DNA of 64,000 bases from Branchiostoma belcheri (lineage: Eukaryota > Chordata > Leptocardii > Amphioxiformes > Branchiostomatidae): the NCBI RefSeq assembly GCF_001625305.1, contig NW_017804154.1, forward strand, positions 1,790,864 to 1,854,863, written 5' to 3'. The stretch's first letter is position 1. Every line of letters starts with the position of its first letter. Position numbers and translations under genes: made by a program. A model generated the notes under the pieces. The model had not been told where the DNA came from. It saw only the letters and a program-made list of their open reading frames with translations, and made no database searches. Below are positions 29,978-44,600 of this stretch, piece after piece.

Positions 29978-32900
29978 GACATGGACTATTTGTGTCTGAT
30001 GTTGTTGGTACAAACAAGCTTTTGTATGTTTTGTATGCATCATTGGTTCATTATTGATATAATGATATTTAATCTTTATGTACTGGTGTGTTATGCCGGC
30101 TATACCGATACAGATACAGATGTAGAAACAGTTCCCAAAATTGACAGCAGCCACAAAAACCTGGCTGGTACCATCTGTCAGTGTGTCACTCTCCTTTCTC
30201 AGTCCAACATTATCTCCATGACACATTTCTCTACCATCCCCCTCTTCCCCCGGTTATACAGTGTGACTTCTTATAAAATCGAAGTCACATTATTTATCAG
30301 CTAATGTACACATCTCCTGTTTATGTTTCATGCAAAGTCGGTCACATCACTACCCTCATTCTCCCTTTCTTCCACACTACACATAAGTGAAGGACTCAAC
30401 AGACACAGGATTGCATTTATTAATCAACAGCAGATCAACATATTGATATGTGTTCCACGCCTTTAAAACAAAGGTGCCTGTTTACCAGCCAACACAGCTT
30501 TCATTAGAAGTCTCAATATTGTTATTGTTTTTATAGCTACCTTGAATAGTTGCATAGCAATGTCACAGCTTTTGTGCTCAAATACATGTAATGGTTCAGT
30601 TTTGTTAACCTGAACTTGTGTCTCCTACAGTCGTTGAAATACAATTTGTCAGTTGCAGCTTGCTTTGGCTGATGGCTTGTCTCTCTGGCACCAAGATTAA
30701 AGTGATTCCGAGATGCAGCAAACGTGATGATATTTCGACCAGTTCAAACTGGTTTAAGGTATGCCACTACCTAATGAGGCCTAGAGCTCTTCATGGATAG
30801 AGTTTCGTTCGCTATTCTTGGATAAAAGACATCTATATGATGTAAAGAGATTGGGCTCGAGATCTGTCCAAGTGTAAAGAGTTTCGTTCATCCCACGGAT
30901 CGGTACCATTCACAGTCGAGTCCTTTGAACGTCAGATCCCACTTTCAGCTTTCATTATTTTCATAACTTCCAAATGTCACGCCGTCTGTTTTAGACACCA
31001 TTGGCTGTGCAGCCAAGTGGTGAGGTGTGCGAAAATTGACGTCATTCAGATATCGCAATCGTAACTGATGTCATCGACTTATGTGCCTCCCTCTCCTCCG
31101 TTTTTACTCCCACCCATTTGAACGAGCTACTTTCAACATGTACGGATGGGTACTAGGGAATGTCTCGTGATATAGGAGTGGACCAATCTCGTCACTCCCG
31201 TTGAAATGAGACACTCCCTGTGAAAGAACAACGGTTAGAAACGGTTCAGTTCACTATTAAGTTTCACACACCACTTGATCTACAACAAGAGTGAAGACCT
31301 TGCCCAACAGTCCAACAATTTATGAGGTCAGTAGGAAATACCACATGGGTCACCGCGCTGTTCTGAATGGTCAGGATTACTGCTCCCTAGATCAGTGGCG
31401 TAGATATATAGAAGATGATAATCTGCGGACCCGCTCACGCTGAGCCGCATTCATCACGACTGATGGGAGTTTTATTATTAGGATCGACCCGTGGGAGCCA
31501 GCCTGCCACGTGATTTGGAGCTGCGGTTGTTGGATTGCGTTAATCAGAAAACATACCCTGGACCTATCACAAATCACTGAATCAGAAGTACACACAAAAG
31601 ACAAGCTACATTGCCGTTTAACTAAGAAAACAACATCCATAAGGCGGCGAGGGAGGCGCAACTAACGACCCTTCGCCCCCACCATACCGGAAGCCCGACG
31701 TGCCACTAAAGGCTGCGTACTGCGTCAGGTATGAGAGGGCGTGGTTGGGATTATTAGGTCATATGAAAAGATTTGACGAATTTAAAGAAATCTGCTGAAA
31801 GAAGAAATGTTGGCTTGCGGCACTCGCATAACTAAAGGCAAGTGCACCGTCAAGAACAGACCAAACGTATACGTATAAAAGGACCAATGTAAATGAAATA
31901 AAGAAATTAAACAATTAAGATTGTTTGAAAAGGAATCAAAAGAACGCTGCTGGAATGATAAACCATGAGTAGGAATAATTTTCACGAATTGTTGTCCTGT
32001 ACATGTAGTTCAAAACAGATCATGAGCAACATAATATAACCACGGGTACATAATCACGAAACACGACTAGTGTTACTGGATTCGTGCGCTACCGAAAAAC
32101 ATTATAACGGTATTGTTTCAATGACATTTTGTCGGAACAGAAAAATCCTCCTACTTTCAAACCATGTACACCTAATACCGACTCAACTGAGATTCCACAT
32201 CCGGCATTAACGGCGTGTCCACGTCCGCAAGATCCGGATCTTCTTTGTTTGACTTTCTGCACATGAGGCCAATATTGCCCATCGCACTTAACTTTACTGA
32301 GCACACATCCTATCAGATGTACTTATTACCGTAACTTTCAAACGGCCCCATCGTCAGAGGACGACGATTATTCCCTATTGGGTTTGACATTGACAGATGA
32401 CATATCTATATCCTCATACATGTATGACTCTTTGTAGGGATGATTTACGGCGACTGGAACTGATCAATTACGGCTAAAGGCACGGTAAAGTGGCCTGCTC
32501 ATCCAGTATCCATGCAATGGATCCTCTTTAACTTCTTCGGTAGGTAGGACACAACAGTCTGCAATGCCATTGTTGACTGTAGAAAATGTGGAAATGGCAA
32601 AGAATGTATGAATGATATGCTGTTATTTCCGAAAAAGCTGGCACATTGTACAGATGTTTCTCACTGTTATAGATGATACATGTTAAAGGCAGTGTTGAGG
32701 ACTGGCGCCGTTTAAAGGCGCTGGTGCACGGGGTCAGCTTCACACGGCCGACTTCACACGGCCGAGTCCAGTCCACACAGGGCTGTAAACATGCTGACAC
32801 ATCTGTGCTGCATGCCAGCGCGTCAGAACATCGCTACATATACGTACGGCCAATACAAGGAGAGGAGGCGAGTCACCGTACGGGGAGGGTTCGTCAGCGT

Positions 32901-35900
32901 CCAAAGCTGTAAGCTTATGGTATATAAAACAACGTGCGCTGACTCTGCGCCAGAACAGTCGGGCCCTCCCAACACTCAAGTCGGACGGGGTAAATCGTGC
33001 TGGTCTCTCTCAGTGAATATCGTATGTCATTACATTTCACACCTAGGCACGTTTGCTACACCAAAACATTAAGATGTGTGCACAATGATAGGACACGTGA
33101 AGACAGGCGTCTGTAGCAAGGTCATATATATGGCGTATCGTCTTTTCAAGAAGAAACCAGCAACCGAAGGCTTGCAACATACAGTAAACACTGTGAACCT
33201 TTTTGAGTGAATACACGAATCGTTGCAGCAAATTAATACTAGTAGTTGAAAGCATATTGTCAGTCAGTATGGAGATGCTATTTTGGCCCTCTGTGCAATA
33301 CGTACTCCGACATGTTACTCATCACGGGTTCATTACAGCATGTCATAGGACTTAATTAATATACATTGTATATCTATCATATCGCAAACACATTCTACTG
33401 CACAGTACCGTATCTCGCAGGAAATTATCATTAATACGCCTGGCCTTCAGATCACTGCCAGGTTTAGTGGTGGAATTTGTTAATTGGAGACGCAGCGATA
33501 CTGAGTGACATCGAACATACGACATCGTGGCTTCTTGGCGTTAATACGCTGATTTTCATCTATATTCAACTTCACCAGTTTTTTTTGCACATTTAGGATT
33601 TGAATGTAGTCATATGCATTGTTATATTTCACACTCAAATGCAATTTTCAAACATTTGAAAAACGATGTATGCAGTCAGTTGAAGTAGAATTTACGTGAA
33701 TACAGAACGTGCATGTTCATTTATAAGCCAACAATGCACCAAGTTACAGAAATTACATTTCAATGTTACACAATAGTGTGTTGAACTGATCATGAAGTAC
33801 ACGTCATCATTCATATTTCAGAGATTGACCCGCTTAAGTACACGTCATCAGTAAGATGTCAGATATTGAACCTTATTATCCGTCCACAGTTCATATAAAA
33901 ATATGATTTCCATACTCGGGACCATAATTTTATTACCAACGTTTTTTGATCGCTATAATGGAACGTTAACATTGTCTGTAGGGCACGCAATAGATTTTTC
34001 TCTATGCGGGGCACAGGTATTAAGTTGAGTCGCGCAAACTAGTATTTATGTGACTTGGTCACCTGATCAAAACTTCGATTGATGACGATCATGACACCTA
34101 TACTTTTTATTTTGTATTTTTGCATTTTATTTATTTGTTTATCATTTTTCATTTATTTTTGCGAAGACGTCACCTGGTCAGACTAAGAAATCACTGTTTG
34201 GCGGGACAGTTAGCTATAGAGGAATCAATATTTTTTGCCCTGTACAAAAGTCAATAAAACCGATTTGCTATAGCGTGTGTGCAACTATACTGATCTGTTG
34301 AAAATGCTGCCACTGGTTTGTGGGTTTTCGTTGTCACCCTGACCTCGACCGAGAGGTCACAAATAACAAGTCAGGGAGATAAGCTAATCATAAATAGACC
34401 TGAAGGTTGTTAATGCCGTAAGTGATATCATAATGCCCAGAAATAACAGTGGCGGAGCACGTAGCATGCCCTATGGCAACATGGCATAGGAGACATATAT
34501 GCCGCAGCCTACCCACCCCCTATAAAAAATCAGTCTCTTACACAACCTGCAACACATTGTAGGAAGGGTACTTTACCTTTTCGCGAGTCTCCCCGTCGCG
34601 TCCCTATGCCTGTAAATGGGTTAAACAGCCTCTGACGTATGGCAGTAGTTTCCTAGCGGGGATGAGAGAATGTTAATGCCAAGTTTGATATACCAGCTCG
34701 TCCTGCTTCATGCGGAGACCAGCTCCGATGACCGAGGGATGGGGAGCGTCCGGAACTACGTATTATTGACGCTGACTGTAAATTGTTGTCTTCCGGTACC
34801 GTTATTAGACCGTTGCCGTTGATACAGGGTGCATGAAAATGTAACAGCAATACATGGCAGGCGGTTTATATTGTTTGTAACATAAACATAATGCGGCCGA
34901 TAGATCAATGTGTTTCTGTCCGTTTCAAGTCTACTAGCGGTTAGGTTTGAAACCCAGAAATTTCCAAAGTATGTCTTCTTGAACCCCGTCAGTGCTTTCA
35001 TCAACAGCAACAAAGTTTTTATCCAGATATGATCACTTTAATTTCTTACAAACACATCCTTCAGCGTACATCTACAAGATACAAGCTATTAACAAGCTTG
35101 GACTATAGCTCAGGTTATAACTCAGCCTCATTATGCACTACACGGCCGTTAAGCATCTTCCCTTGCGTGTTGCAACGGTCCCGTATAGGCGGTCCGTCCT
35201 GGGCTATTCTTATCTCTGCCGTAAAAGGATACCAGGCAGAATCGCAGGGCTATCTTTGATAGATGATATCCCTCTTTCCTGTCTCTAACGGGGCTATTTT
35301 AATTCTTTAACCCACTAAATACCCCTTATTATGGATGATGAATTCCTTTCATACTGGCACGGAGTTTCATACTAGTATATAAACCGTTGTTTATTATCAT
35401 TTCTACGTTTATAAAGAGGAAATGTACAACCTGATCGAGCTAACTGCCAAAGTACTACGTTACACCCTAGCTCTTGGTAATAAAGCCTTGCTCTGAAGTC
35501 ACGACGTTGGGGTCAGATTTCGAATTCATTGGGCAGCAGCACACTGGGTCATGACCTTGGGATCGTATTTCACTGGGCAGCAGCACACTGGGTCACGTGG
35601 GAAATCTTCACAGAAGGTACAAAACATGACGACACTAGTCACTAGTGTCCGTCAGCGCCCTGCCTAAACACCGTCTGTCACGACGTTACGCTGTACAAAC
35701 ATTTCGTCAGCCGATGAACCGTCTGGGGATCATGAGGAGACAAAAGGATCGATCACAAATATCCTAAGACGCTTTGATTTGTACTTCAACATGCTTTAAC
35801 ATGTACAGGATTTACAAGTACACGAGAAAAATGCTTCTGTCTGATAAAAGAGAGCTTTAAAACAAAGCGGAATCTCTATTCCCATCGTTGGTTGATGATA

Positions 35901-36360
35901 AACATTGACAAATGTAGCACTTCTATGGTCGCAATGTGGACCTCCTCCACAGCTGCCTCGTTAGACAGATGCCATTTGTCAAAAGCAAACGACTTTGGCA
36001 GTTCTTAAGCACTGCACATTGTCACGATAACGAGCTGTAAAAACATAACAGGCATTTACAGCCGGACAGCTGTCGGGCAGTAGTTAGCCGAGAAAACAGA
36101 ACATAGGTGGAGGAGAGGACGTCAGCATGTTATGTCCAAATATGCTAGACCAAGCATTTTTAACAGTTTTATTATGGAATTTTTTAAAACATTGATACTG
36201 TCGTAAGTGACCTTTGCGCGATTTGCAGGTTACCCCCGATGGCGCAATCCACCATTCTGCAATTAAGAGCAGTCACTTGCGCAATTTCATTTTTCCATTT
36301 GGCGACAAGGATTGGTAGTGTAGAATAGGCGCGTATCTGATATCCTAGGACAGACGTGTT
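29978..36360. other. Intergenic region with no recognised gene
   Basis: About 6.4 kb downstream of MED8. A repeat related to the one at 51564-51610 occurs in reverse near 30081-30130 (TATGCCGGCTATACCGATAC). A two-unit tandem repeat (GGGCAGCAGCACACTGG in each) lies at 35498-35591. No exon chain with conserved coding sequence was found on either strand. Confidence 0.45.
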
Positions 36361-36415
36361 TATTTGTGAGTGTGTGGTGTTTAGAACATCTGTGTTTGCC
36401 TGTGTGTGGATTGTC

Positions 36416-36608
36416 TTAAGTACCAAGGACAGGCCTGTTTGCCTGTGTGTGGATGGTGTTCAGCACCAAGGACAGGTGTGTTTGTCTGAGTGTGGATAGT
36501 GTTCAGCACCAAGGACAGGTCTGTTTGCCTGCGTATGGATGGTGTTCAGCACCAAGGACATGTCTTTTTGTCTGCGAATGGCTACTGTTCAGCACTATGG
36601 ACAGGTAT
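36416..36608 (+). promoter_or_regulatory. 43-bp minisatellite with an RE1 (REST/NRSF-type) motif in each of five units
   Basis: RE1-like cores start at 36416, 36459, 36502, 36545 and 36588, exactly 43 bp apart. Three of the five units have the consensus left half TTCAGCACC, two bases, then GGACA(G/T); the first has TTAAGTACC and the last TTCAGCACT. Between cores is a GT-rich spacer (TGTTTGCCTGTGTGTGGA and variants). Degraded units extend left to about 36340. It lies about 2.1 kb beyond the CAMK4 stop codon. The known vertebrate consensus is TTCAGCACC-nn-GGACAGCGCC. Binding by a lancelet REST-like protein is an inference. Confidence 0.7.
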
Positions 36609-36629
36609 GTCTACCTGTCGCAACACTGA

Positions 36630-38671
36630 CAATACTTCATCAGACCTCTTTCCTTCAAAAACCTCTTTCAAACGAAACCCAAACGTTCTGAGACATAACT
36701 TGGTGCTCTTGACCGACAGCAATGTCTGGGGCACCATAAGCTGCAACTGATTCGGGCAACAGAAGAAATTCAGTTACAGTTTGCAGTCCTGTTCACCCCC
36801 TCTTCTAGTGCTGGAAACTGTCAAAATTACACGACCGAGGCAGATGGTCGCCCAGGCTTCTCTGCAGTACCGATCATTGTCGCCGCGTGACGATACTAAA
36901 ACAACCGCACAGGGACAACAAAGTATTTCAATACTCAGGACCATATTATATATGTACTTCTTCACTGAACAATCTACGAATAGTACATGTACAAACATGT
37001 ATATCAAACATGAAGAGTACACGACTGGAATAATAAATTGTACATACAATCTACTATCTTATAAAAATGGTTGCTTTTACATTGTACATGTATATTCTTA
37101 GTGCCCTTTAATATTTGAACACATATCAAACTAGAAACTATCTTCAAAATGTTTATGTGAGAGATTTGTGTTTATGTGTGTGTGAAAAGTGCCCCTTCCT
37201 TGAACAGTACTTTTACTTTACCATCATTTTTATGTCAACAAAGTACAACATCACACCTGGATTTGTTAGAGGTCATTTTATTGTAGTTATGAACACGTAA
37301 ATACAGATGAGTCCTGGGTACAAACAACAGATCACAGCTGCAGCATTATTGTTACAAATTACTCCATTTGCCTTGAGTGTGATGTTCTCTGATAGTTCTG
37401 TACATCCTGAACTAAAACAAAATACAATGTCACTCAGAGTATACTTTCGGAAAAGTATACATCCAACTGTACTTTCAAAAGCAATATCACCATCTAATGA
37501 TTATTTTCCAATGTGAAAAAAATGACCAATAACTTAAAAGATCATTATCATTCCAGGTCTGAACAGAGAACTCAACAAAGTATATCAACTTAGCCTTTCG
37601 TTGGATAAATTTTAACAAATCCTGTACACTATGGTTACCACAGCTGTCAATTGGTAAAATCTAGAAAAAAAGGAAGAATTAAAAAGAGCCTAATTTTGCT
37701 ACTATGTGTAAAATGATCCGTAGTTTTAAAATTGTTAAATAGTCATGCTTTTCAGTATCATTGGTGGTGATAAGACCAGACTTTCATATTGCTTGAGACA
37801 GAAAACTATAAACCTCAAAGTGCCCCAAATAAAAGTCATAAGCTACCAATTAACTAATATACAGAAACATCCTTAGGGCCTTACTCAAAACAACATTTAA
37901 AACAACAATTAAAGTCAACTGAAGTTTCTAAACCTTCTATACATAGAAGTGAGCTATATGCTATTATATAATAGTGTATCTTGTTCCTACATTATGTACA
38001 TTACAAGATGTGAGTTGCAAAAGCTAGAACATTAGAACCACACACAGACACAGCTACGGACATGTCGATACTGTCACGCAGACACAGAAATGACATCATC
38101 CATCAAGAGACCAGACAAAACTTCTCGGTCCCTATCTCAACACGAGCTGCAACAAAATTAACAATCTCATATCAACAGTAATCTCTCTTTTCCACTCCAT
38201 AATCTCTTTTGAAATAAATGACTGCTTGAAATTTGTGACTTTGTTTTCCAACTTCAACAATCTCAGTAATCTCTGAAGTTGATGTGTTAAACAGTATACA
38301 TATATATCTGTTTTGCCTTTCTTTTGAATGGCTTTTTCTCTACTATCTCTCTCTTAGTTTTTGTAAATGAAGACAACAAAAAGGTGGAGACACAAAAATC
38401 TTTCTCGTATACACTTCAGTCATAAGTTACGCATACAGTCATCTATGCTATCTATTAGCAGTTAGGAAGAGTTCAGATATTGACAACATTCCCTCTAACT
38501 GTGAGAGTTAAAATGTGTTGAAGAGCATGTTGCAGTTACATGTACCCAATAGTATATACTGTGTGGAATATGCCAGGCTATATACTGTATTGCAGGTATA
38601 AAATCTCCTACAACCACTTATTGAGCCTTGTGTAGAGAGTGTTTCTGTTTGGAAGAAAAGACGTCTATGAT
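36630..38671. other. Noncoding, probable CAMK4 downstream region
   Basis: AT-rich sequence between the RE1 array and the CAMK4 stop. No gene was recognised. It may hold the CAMK4 3' untranslated region, but I cannot fix a polyadenylation site. Confidence 0.35.
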
Positions 38672-41600
38672 CTACTCTTCCTTGCCGTCCTCCGCCGCTG
38701 GTCTGGAGGAAGGTTTGGGCGAGGTCCGCTCGCTTCCTGCACTGCTGCCGCTGCTGGCACTGCCCAGACGACTGGAGGCCACCACCGCTGCATTGCAGCC
38801 TGGAGGACAGGAAGGTCAGGAGACTTACATTCATGCACCTTTGCTGAGGGACCAGTGAGCACCGTAGGCAAGAGTTTGCATGAGGGAAATTTTAAAATTG
38901 AACCTACTGCCACTGACAGATGGAACTGCTATACACACAGTGTGTAATGTGTGTTCTCCATCTTCATTATATCTTAGCTGTACATATGGACTGCTCTACC
39001 TAATTTTCTGCTCTTTGGTTCAGCATCTGTTGAGCCACTCCTTTAGTTTTAAATAAATGACATGAAGTTGGCAACTGGGGGGATTCCTTTGAAGTTGTTT
39101 ATTTTTTTCTTCCATTGACTCCTTTTGCATCTTTGGACTTTTTAACTAAAACATATATTTTTGGCTTCTGCAACACATTATGACTCACTACGGTTACTTT
39201 TAAGCTAATTTGCATTAATCTGTAGAGCTGAAGAAAGCAACAAGTAATTCCTGTTTTTAACCAAACAATTTTGCTCATCAATACCTCAAGAGTATCTCGT
39301 TTAACCATTGACATCCATGTGCTTAACTTCTAAAGCATTATGCTTCAACTCAAGAGGATGACTGTTAAGCCTTTATACTTAGTCTTAAAAAAGCTTACTG
39401 TGGCAACAAAACTTAATTGTCATGTGTGTAGAACCCATGAAAATTCATGAACTATCTTTTTGAAGGTACATAGCAGTTTATGTCATGTTACAGTAAGTGA
39501 CTTACAGGATGTAGGTGACGACTCCTATGCTCCACATGTCCCCATCGGTCCATACGGATGGCCTCTCAGCACCTCTGGGGCTGCACAGAATGGCAGGGAG
39601 AAAGTGAACCAACTAGAAATCTTCCTCTTCATATGATGTGCTAAAGGCAGCTTCACTTTCAGAGTTTCATTAATTACACATCCCCCAAGGTATGGTCAGT
39701 GGTGCAGTATCAGTAGCTACCTTACACCACAAGTGTGAGGTAGCCTACGGATACCGTGCCACTGACCATACCTCGGGAGGATGTAATAATTACATTTCAA
39801 AGTCTGAAATAACTAGCACACATGCACATGTACATGCGGATAAACTACGTTTTGAAGAGCAAATGTAACTTACAATATATCATACATTGTACATGTATAT
39901 TAAAAGAATTTGACAACTAATCTCATATGTATATCCCCAATGAATCTTGCATTGTGCCAGGAGCAAGTTAGGGTAACTCACCACAGTACCCTGGTGTCCC
40001 ACACACTGTCTGCATCGTCACCTCATTGCTGATAATCTTGGACAGGCCAAAGTCAGCTGCAAAACAAAGTTTCGACTTAATATTAATCTCCTTCTTCAGA
40101 CATCACTCTTTACAAGTTTGAGCAACTGTGGGTACATCACTGTCTGCTATATCATAACTAAAATAGTAACAGTACATAACCTGTAAAGTTATACTAAGAG
40201 AAAAGTCTGTGCTACTGTACTTAATAGGAAGATGTTACAAATTACACTGTCGTGAAAGCATTCTACCTGTCTGCACACTTGAGTGGTAGTGCTGACACAT
40301 CCAGGTGTAAATCTAATAACCCTGCCCACACTTCCAGCTTAGTGGACTGTGATTTAATATAAATCCTGGCAAATTTCCCTGTAGACCTGTTCCCATGCCT
40401 GTTGAAATCAATTTGGTTGCTTCATCTCTACAACACATGGAAGGACCAGGATTGAAAGATTCAATTCTACTGTCTATGTTCTGTACATAAACAGGAACTG
40501 CTGGGAATCCAGGCAGTTGCACAACTCTATTACTGCATTACATCTCTTTCATGACACATGGAGTATGTCTGTTGTATTTAAAAAGAACAGGAAATATGAC
40601 TTGAATGAGCAATAAGGTCCAAAAGAGTATTAAAGTAAATGTATTACATATGATTTCCAAGGTTCAAAAAGATTATGAACATAAAATCTAACAATTTGAT
40701 TACAGTGACAGAAGTATATATGCACAAAGATTTATTCAAGATTGATTCAAACTTTCAAAAGCAATAGTTTGGAAATGCTACATGTCAATCAAGAGCCATC
40801 TTCATCAATTTTCTACACGGTTTTGTGGTATTATCCAGGATAGCAGGCAGCAACCCAAATATCAAACCAAAGGTTAGTGAGAGCCAAGGATTATGGTTCT
40901 AATGGGCTTCAGTGTCCAACAGAATTCAAAAATAACTTGCTGTTTATATAACTTGTGATGTACAGAATGTTATCTAATCACTATAGAATCTAATTTCAAG
41001 GCCCTTGCCAGAGCAGTCCCTTTACACTGCCATCCCTGATAAATGGTCTGGAGATTTGTGTGGATTGAAGATGAATTTATCATACTCTTTCCATGGAGAT
41101 CTATACACATACGGTTAAATGTCAAAGGAGTCTGATTACTTACCTAACTTAAGCAGAGCATCTTCTGATTCAACACTATACAGGAGATTCTCGGGCTGCA
41201 GAAGTAGAGAGGAAAGTGTTAGAGTACAAGTAGTACAAACATATACACTGTATGTACACTCAGTCAGGGAGTTACAGCTGTGATCCTTAGCCACATTTTT
41301 GTAAAGGATCGTAGTAAAGTAAATATAATGTTAGTGTTACTAGTTTTTGTGAATCCAAGTTTTACACAACTTGGCAGTGCAAAGAAGGCAAGGTAACTAC
41401 AACAAAATCTGCAATTTGAACTACTGACCTTCAAAACATTAGCCATACATGTAATATCCATATTGAAATTGCTTTCAGTCCTTTTCAGTGTTCTTAGCTA
41501 CAGCACCTGCAATGATCTTTGACTAAGACCCTAAGTAGATTTCCATGTACTAGAGGGCATTATACCTATTAAACTGAGGATTGATACATCTTTTGTAGTT

Positions 41601-44600
41601 GCCATCATGTTTTAGAGGTTGTGCCTTTCGTTCCACTTGTTTCTACCTGTAACACAGTCAGTGTGGAGCTTGAAATCCCCTTACTAACCCTCTTACAATT
41701 CACATTACCCCTCAGTAATCACCAAAGCCAATGCATCCTGGCCATTCAGTGGCTCCACCGGACACATTATCTAGTCATGATACATGAGCCATTCATCTCT
41801 GGATTCAATCTCTCTTAATAATAAATGTGTTGCTAGAATTGTCAGATCTGTAAAGATCGACACTTCATTAATTATGCAATTTAGGCATGAATAAGACTGA
41901 TATTAATGTTAGTTGAATACACCCTTTTAATTACTATTTTGGTCATTGTTAGATTTCTATCTTTTAACACCTCAGTCTTCAGCACCACGGACAGCTCTGA
42001 ATGTATCTAACTTAGACAAGTAATAGGTTTGTCTATATTGGATCTGTGCACTATCTGGGCACAATATCCAGCTTGGCTTATCTGGAAGGATTACGTATCA
42101 CTCTATATTTGCTGCACTTTTATATTGGTGGGCTTTTGGACGTCACTTCTGTACCATGAATTCTTATCATTACCGCAAACAAATACTAGTAATTCACTGA
42201 CTCCTGCACCTGCCGAGCATGTTCTACGAACATGTCCACCAGTCAACAAAATTTTGCTACCGCAAATATAAAATGAATTACAGTAACCTTGTGGTCTGTA
42301 GCATGGCATTAGTCATGGAATGGAAATGACACATTTTGCCTGGTCTAAAATGTCTATAAAATTTCCCATCTGCATACTGAGCACCATGCTATGGTAACAC
42401 CCTGCTGTGCAGCTGAAGGGCTGTTTCAGGAACAACAGTCAGGAGTAGATGGAGGGCAGTCTCATGCCATGCCAGCAATATCACTTTTATAATACAGACT
42501 CAAAGAGCTTCCCAATAGTACAATCCTACTTGCTGACATCTAACTTGTAGAGTGAACTACAATAAAGGTAAGGCCTAAGGGTCAAAGTCATTTGTACTGA
42601 TTTCACATCCAAATGAGTGACAAACAATCACAGTAAAAGTTATAAACTCTTTGTTGGTAAAATTCCAGCATGAGTTGTGAAGTACTGTTCCCCTGGGAAG
42701 ACTGTGATCTTCCAGCTCCTTTTAGCTAAGCTTGAGCACAGTTTCGGCTTGGTGGACTTTCTTAGTGTGTGCCAAGAAAGAACTTTCGTTCCATTTTGTA
42801 GGTGAGGAACTGAATACCAAATAATCACATTGATCTTTCTTGATCTTTATTGCATTTGTTCTTTAAGTCTTCCACCAAGCAGCATGGCCTCCACCCTTTT
42901 GCAATAAACCTTTATGGATCTATTCCCTGCGTGGGCAACCCTTAATGAAAAAACTGTCTTCTCTGTCCAAACCATTATTGACTTTTAGTTCCACCTCAGT
43001 AATGCTGTGAGCTCAGACCACTTTGGAGATTCAGAAACTAAATACAATGCCACTAAACCCTACATCAAAATGTAACCCTTAACTTGCTAATGTTGGATTC
43101 TTTTGACATACATGGTTTAATCCTTTGCTTTATTGCTCAAAATTAAACTTCACTCTGTAACAGAACATTATTACACAATACCAAAATTTGTGTTATAAGT
43201 TTATGAATATATGTATGAATGATAGTACATGTACGTCAGTATATGCATAGTCAAGTTGCATGTCTACCTTTCAGGACAGACATTGGAATGCACAAACCAT
43301 TAGGGAAATCCACCTGATGCGAGATGTGCCTTTCAAGTTCAGACCTCAAGGTCACCATATAATGGCATTCTAATCTGCACTTGAAGAAAATAGACTATGT
43401 TGGATTACAGATGACATAACCTGCCTCACCTGAAACATTCGGTGAGCCATGCACTAATACTGACAAAACATACGAAATGCATCACATGCATTTCTTCAAG
43501 ACATCTTTATAGGTAAAGAAATATCATAAACTGCATTGACATTATACAGTATAATCTCAACAGAGCATAACACAGATGTAAGGAGCCTGTATTTGTGTCT
43601 GTTTCCACTGGGGACTTAGCTTATTACAGAAACCATTAGCTGAATTGGGTCAGCTTTCTGTGGAGCCTGCTGGCTTATGAGGGTTTCTTGTGATGTGCTG
43701 GATGATTCCAGGCTTTGATTGTTAATGACTGATTAGGGCATGGATGTAAAATGATCCTTCATCAAGGCAGACTAGCAACGACAAGTGTGTGATAGAGATG
43801 TATGCTTTCCAAGAAAATCAAGTCTTTCATATGGTGAATTCATGACAAAGAAAGCCCTCATTCATTTAGTTTTGTGTATCTAGTCTACTTGTCTAATGTT
43901 ATTTTTCTTGATAGAGAGCAATACTTGTCTAAAAGTCAGGATTATATTTTATTACTGACTATGACCACATCCTCATCAATGGTGTCAGGAGACTGATGTA
44001 TTTCCAGTAGTTGTTCAGAAGCAACATTTGACTCAAACCATCCAAATGTGAACTATGGGTTTAAGTGGTTCAGGTTCTATAACCGTGGCCCTATAGCTCA
44101 TTTACCCTTTCAGCTCCTCTGGCCCATTAGTCCACCTAAACTTTAGTCTCTTAGTCTGGTGGTCTGGTGATGTTACAGCCTGTTGATGCCATCACACACT
44201 GTTGCATGCATTAAACATGGCAAACATTGTGGCCTAACTCATGAAGGAAGCAAACTCAAGAAATCCTCAGCGATAGTTAGTTCACAAAAGACATTTCTAT
44301 GTTACACAACAGCCAACAATTTGGGCATACTGAAGAAAAACAATAATGTGAAAATACAGAGGGCTTCAAAACTCATTGTCAATTGATATGCAGGATGAGC
44401 ATGTTGACACCTTCAGCATCCAATACACGTCCAAACTTTGATCTCAAGGCTCTGAGCCGGCAGGGTGCCACAAGTGTCCAAACTCATCAACTGTATCAAA
44501 CCTCAAAGAAGCCAAGTTGCACCTGATCCAACAGTATTAGGGTTTAGCTGCAACTATCTCCCTCTTATCATAACTTCACTCACACCAGCTTCCACAATCG

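Noticed and set aside
36447..36629. Possible repeat protein in the 43-bp array
   Set aside because: 43 is not a multiple of three, so successive units fall in different frames; the open frame is by chance.
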